Source of the DNA: Lysobacterales bacterium
GTDB lineage: Bacteria; Pseudomonadota; Gammaproteobacteria; Xanthomonadales; SZUA-36
NCBI GenBank assembly: GCA_009692275.1
Contig: SHZL01000195.1
Span: forward strand, 1 to 5,375
Length of the DNA: 5,375 nucleotides
Direction of reading: 5' to 3'
The translations under genes were made by a program, and so were the position numbers. Within the stretch, counting starts at the first letter, position 1; each line of letters begins with the position of its first letter. The notes beneath the pieces are model-generated. The model did no database searches, had not been told where the DNA came from, and saw nothing but the letters and a program-made list of their open reading frames with translations. This document shows, piece by piece, positions 5,370 to 5,375 of this stretch.

Positions 5370-5375
5370 GGCAAT

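Noticed and set aside
1..5375. tRNA, rRNA, CRISPR, insertion sequence, toxin-antitoxin or defence genes
   Set aside because: No repeats, terminal inverted repeats, transposase motifs, tRNA-like folds or known defence domains were seen. Nearly all sequence is accounted for by the listed genes.

Overview
The window looks like chromosomal DNA of a gammaproteobacterium, possibly a marine one. The evidence is mid-50s GC by eye and the gene families present: UvrA, a PCu(A)C copper chaperone, a NudL-type CoA pyrophosphatase, an SseA-type sulfurtransferase and DUF1289. The genus cannot be fixed from sequence alone. There is no mobile element, tRNA, rRNA or CRISPR array, and codon use does not change visibly between genes.

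Layout, left to right: the 3' end of uvrA (+, 1-287); a PCu(A)C-type copper-binding lipoprotein (-, 322 to about 855); a secreted DUF4139 protein (+, 854-2350); a small secreted protein of unknown family (-, 2366-2755); a 136-bp divergent spacer; a crotonase-fold enoyl-CoA isomerase-like protein (+, 2892-3644); and a compact three-gene minus-strand operon read as DUF1289 protein, then nudL, then sseA (5369 down to 3687). Strands alternate, giving three tight convergent junctions of 34, 15 and 42 bp and two divergent junctions. None of the convergent gaps holds a textbook intrinsic terminator.

Functionally this is mostly housekeeping: nucleotide excision repair (UvrA), periplasmic copper delivery (PCu(A)C), acyl-CoA isomerisation, CoA-pool housekeeping (NudL) and sulfur transfer from 3-mercaptopyruvate (SseA). 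Only the operon genes are clearly coupled: nudL starts inside the DUF1289 stop (GTGA overlap), and sseA probably starts at a GTG inside the end of nudL. The less understood part is 322-2755, with a copper lipoprotein, a DUF4139 exported protein and an unrecognised exported protein side by side. The only ATG available to the copper lipoprotein near its signal sequence overlaps the DUF4139 ATG head to head in a CATG. I found no convincing new multi-gene system. The most interesting items are that overlapping-start junction, the unrecognised secreted protein and an 8-bp inverted repeat near its 3' end.
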